The translations under genes were made by a program, and so were the position numbers. Of a stretch of DNA of 17,160 bases, positions 15,679 to 17,160 are shown one piece after another. The stretch spans positions 1 through 17,160 of the forward strand of contig JAEYON010000045.1 in assembly GCA_023411645.1 (NCBI GenBank), in the 5' to 3' direction. The first letter of the stretch is position 1, and the number at the start of each line of letters is the position of its first letter. Below the pieces are notes generated by a model. The model ran no database searches. It was not told where the DNA came from and saw only the letters and a list, made by a program, of their open reading frames with translations. The stretch comes from Bacillota bacterium (lineage in GTDB: Bacteria > Bacillota > Clostridia > Acetivibrionales > DTU013).

Positions 15679-16608
15679 TTATAACTTGCATTTGTCATCC
15701 TTCTTCAAACTTTTTACCTTTCGTTCACTTACATTAACATCACCAGGCGACCCTATCAGCAAAGGAGAATCAGGATTATGCATTTTATAGTTCTTCTCTG
15801 ACAGCCCCCGGTTGAATGACGCATAGCAATAAAAGCATCCGTTTTTGCAGGTGTTATATGCGCCTATGTCAATACATTCAATACATCCGCAGTCTTTACG
15901 CTGGCCATCTCTCTTTACTTTATCCATCAAAGGGGCATTAATAATACTCTCTATCTTATCCCGGTCTATACAGGAGGCGTGTTGAATATTGTATTTGCTC
16001 AAGTCGATTTTTTCTGCGCATATTTTAATAGTCAATCTCTTTTGCGCTGCGATTTCTGAGAATCCCTCAGCAATCCTGTTCATTTCAGTTTCAGTAATAT
16101 CACGAATAATGTTGTATTTGTTTGTTTTCCTATAGCGGTCAACGAAACTAATAATGCATTCATCAGTGTACCCAGAAAGCTTGCTTGCTAGCTTATAAAA
16201 CGAATCAATGTGATACTCAATTGGGAATTGATCGTTTATTATTATCGGATCATACCGCCAGATTACCTTTTGTCTTCCAATCTTGCTGCTTAATCTCACA
16301 AATGTATCAATAATCTGTCTTTTGTTAACCAGAGCAGTCTCAATGTCTTTATTATATGGAGTTATTGTAAATTGGAAATAATACTTATAGCCCATGCTGT
16401 CTATAATATCCAGTTTCCCTAATAAAGGCTCAGGATTTTTTGACCAGAACACAATGCAGTCTACTACGTCAGTATTAAGAGCAACTTTGCTTACCTGAGC
16501 ATTATTCATAGGATTTCTGATATAAATAAAACCAGCTTTCAGCCTGTTTATAAACCATTGCGAATAGTATGCGGGTATGTCGGTCCTTCTGCTAACACTA
16601 AGTATCAT
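15679..16608 (-). CDS. DUF1848 family protein with radical-SAM-like cysteine motif
   Basis: The 309-residue protein shows the DUF1848 hallmarks: an N-terminal SRRTDIPAYYSQWF, then FWSKNPEP (55-62), KVIWRYDPIII (114-124), and a C-terminal Cys cluster. The cluster has a C-x-C-x2-C group (C240, C242, C245) followed by IDIGAYNTCKNGCFYCYA with C254, C258 and C261, a C-x3-C-x2-C motif like the iron-sulfur site of radical SAM enzymes. Here the motif is near the C terminus, not the N terminus as in classical radical SAM proteins. An iron-sulfur cluster is therefore likely but the reaction is unknown. GAGG lies about 8 bases before the ATG. A promoter and structured leader lie upstream, and the histidine phosphatase gene lies 32 bases downstream. 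Confidence 0.85.
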   Translation of the reverse strand: MILSVSRRTDIPAYYSQWFINRLKAGFIYIRNPMNNAQVSKVALNTDVVDCIVFWSKNPEPLLGKLDIIDSMGYKYYFQFTITPYNKDIETALVNKRQIIDTFVRLSSKIGRQKVIWRYDPIIINDQFPIEYHIDSFYKLASKLSGYTDECIISFVDRYRKTNKYNIIRDITETEMNRIAEGFSEIAAQKRLTIKICAEKIDLSKYNIQHASCIDRDKIESIINAPLMDKVKRDGQRKDCGCIECIDIGAYNTCKNGCFYCYASFNRGLSEKNYKMHNPDSPLLIGSPGDVNVSERKVKSLKKDDKCKL

Positions 16609-16668
16609 ATCATGCCTCGTTATTGCTCGTCGATCACTTCATTTAGAAAGAGGTATGCACCATATATA

Positions 16669-16692
16669 AAGGGCCGCAATCAGCAGCCCCTT
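16669..16692 (-). other. Hairpin in the predicted leader of the DUF1848 operon
   Basis: On the minus strand AAGGGGCTGC (16683-16692) can pair with GCGGCCCTT (16669-16677) around the loop TGATT, with one bulged G and one T-G pair. It would begin a few bases after the predicted transcription start and is followed by TATATATGG, not a T tract. It may stabilise the message or act as a leader control element; it matches no riboswitch I know. Confidence 0.4.
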
Positions 16693-16704
16693 GATTGTAA
16701 CAAT

Positions 16705-16732
16705 AGTATATCTATTTGAAATAATATGTCAA
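16705..16732 (-). promoter_or_regulatory. Sigma-A promoter of the DUF1848-histidine phosphatase operon
   Basis: On the minus strand a perfect TTGACA (16727-16732), a 16-base spacer and TATACT (16705-16710, 5 of 6) form one of the best promoters in the window. It lies 96 bases before the ATG at 16608, giving a leader of roughly 90 bases with a hairpin. Confidence 0.65.
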
Positions 16733-16833
16733 TAAAAGATCGAATTTTGATTTTCCTCCACATATATGTTGCTTTTTGCATCAAAAAAACACTCCGGGCA
16801 ATACTATCTCTATAGTTGTACGGGAGGATCAAT

Positions 16834-16998
16834 ATGCGGGAAGATGAGAAGGGCGGAGAATACAAAAATACCCACGTTGAAAAGAAAGCTGATTACACGG
16901 CTGTTGCGATAGCTTTCATCAAGTATACAGCATATGTGATCATATTTTTTGGTTTCTTGTGGTTTCTGGTGAAATACATTTTGCCGTTTTTTGAATAG
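16834..16998 (+). CDS. Small single-span membrane protein, unknown function
   Basis: The 54-residue protein starts at the ATG at 16834, 6 bases after a strong GGGAGG (16822-16827). A longer version from the TTG at 16816 would include the ribosome binding site and is unlikely. Residues 1-23 are charged (MREDEKGGEYKN, HVEKK). Residues about 26-50 form one hydrophobic helix rich in Phe, Ile and Tyr, ending in LPFFE. By the positive-inside rule the orientation is unclear. It stands alone between the divergent DUF1848 operon and the convergent Hsp20 gene. I do not recognise a family; the strong ribosome binding site and clean charge-then-helix pattern make it a likely real gene. Confidence 0.6.
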   Translation: MREDEKGGEYKNTHVEKKADYTAVAIAFIKYTAYVIIFFGFLWFLVKYILPFFE

Positions 16999-17031
16999 GA
17001 GCTATATAATACATTATATCTATCATAATTG

Positions 17032-17063
17032 AAAAGGCAGCCTGATAAAATTACCAGACTGCC
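17032..17063 (-). terminator. Intrinsic terminator of the Hsp20 gene
   Basis: On the minus strand a 12-bp stem with two wobble pairs (17052-17063 with 17036-17047) closes over the 4-base loop ATTT. It begins GGCAGTCTGG, ends CAGGCTGCC and is followed by TTTTC. It lies 13 bases past the chaperone stop codon. It could also slow transcription from the small plus-strand gene, though no T tract follows on that side. Confidence 0.75.
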
Positions 17064-17076
17064 TGCCCATTTATCT

Positions 17077-17160
17077 CTACTGAATATCTATTTTTCTACA
17101 CTTTGTTTTTGATGGTTCAACCTTAGGCACTTTAATTGAAAGGATACCATCTTTATACTC
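17077..17160 (-). CDS. Hsp20/alpha-crystallin family small heat shock protein, C-terminal end only
   Basis: The last 27 codons and the TAG stop are inside the window; the gene enters from the right edge. The visible residues, EYKDGILSIKVPKVEPSK and then a basic tail ending KIDIQ, match the end of the alpha-crystallin domain. There, a (Y/L)xDGxLxIxxPK strand is followed by a short tail carrying an I-x-I motif (here IDI) used for oligomer assembly. The full protein would be an ATP-independent holdase in the cytoplasm. Its promoter and any heat-shock control element are outside the window. Confidence 0.85.
   Translation of the reverse strand, partial: EYKDGILSIKVPKVEPSKTKCRKIDIQ

Noticed and set aside
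15120..15737. 205-residue plus-strand open frame
   Set aside because: It is antisense to the histidine phosphatase gene and the end of the DUF1848 gene; the Ser/Leu-rich translation is a typical shadow.
16680..16865. 61-residue minus-strand open frame
   Set aside because: It spans the DUF1848 promoter and runs antisense to the small membrane-protein start, has no ribosome binding site that I see, and looks like noise.
1..17160. Defence system, prophage, insertion sequence or CRISPR
   Set aside because: No transposase, integrase, nuclease or repeat array is visible; the gene content is sugar uptake, signalling and housekeeping.

Overview
The window looks like a chromosomal segment of a low- to mid-GC Gram-positive anaerobe of the class Clostridia, probably a plant-polysaccharide-degrading clostridium. 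The evidence is strong GGAGG-type ribosome binding sites, lipoprotein-type binding proteins, YesM/YesN-type two-component genes, a SpoIIE-type phosphatase with a MASE3 sensor, and a DUF1848 protein. The species assignment is inference. No mobile element, CRISPR array, tRNA or rRNA is visible.

Left part (1-5467): a membrane-protein gene (minus strand, GTG start) runs off the left edge. Next, on the plus strand, come a membrane-bound MASE3-PP2C phosphatase and a two-gene sugar operon: an MFS transporter overlapping a cytoplasmic GH2 glycosidase. The operon has a clear sigma-A-type promoter followed by two TGTA-N6-TACA inverted repeats 20 bp apart, which look like a twin operator.

Centre (5484-14835, all minus strand): the core of the window is a sugar uptake and sensing block. 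In transcription order it holds chvE-gguA-gguB (also called mmsA/mmsB), a complete multiple-monosaccharide ABC importer with a lipoprotein receptor, a two-domain ATPase and a permease. A hairpin lies between receptor and ATPase, and a perfect 20-bp-stem terminator follows the permease. A second transcription unit with its own extended -10 promoter then encodes a membrane-anchored sugar-binding protein, a YesM-type histidine kinase, a YesN-type AraC response regulator and, lastly, a XylF-like lipoprotein that has no ATPase or permease of its own. The anchored binding protein, kinase and regulator resemble the known XylFII-LytS/YesN xylose-sensing systems of clostridia. They probably sense an extracellular monosaccharide and control the importer.

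Right part (15041-17160): a histidine-phosphatase-family gene and a DUF1848 gene with a radical-SAM-like cysteine motif form a probable two-gene operon. It is read from a promoter with a perfect TTGACA box and a structured leader. A 54-residue single-span membrane protein follows on the plus strand. The last 27 codons of an Hsp20-family chaperone, with its terminator, run in from the right edge.

Regulatory sites and operons were read by eye; all ligand assignments are inferred from family resemblance.
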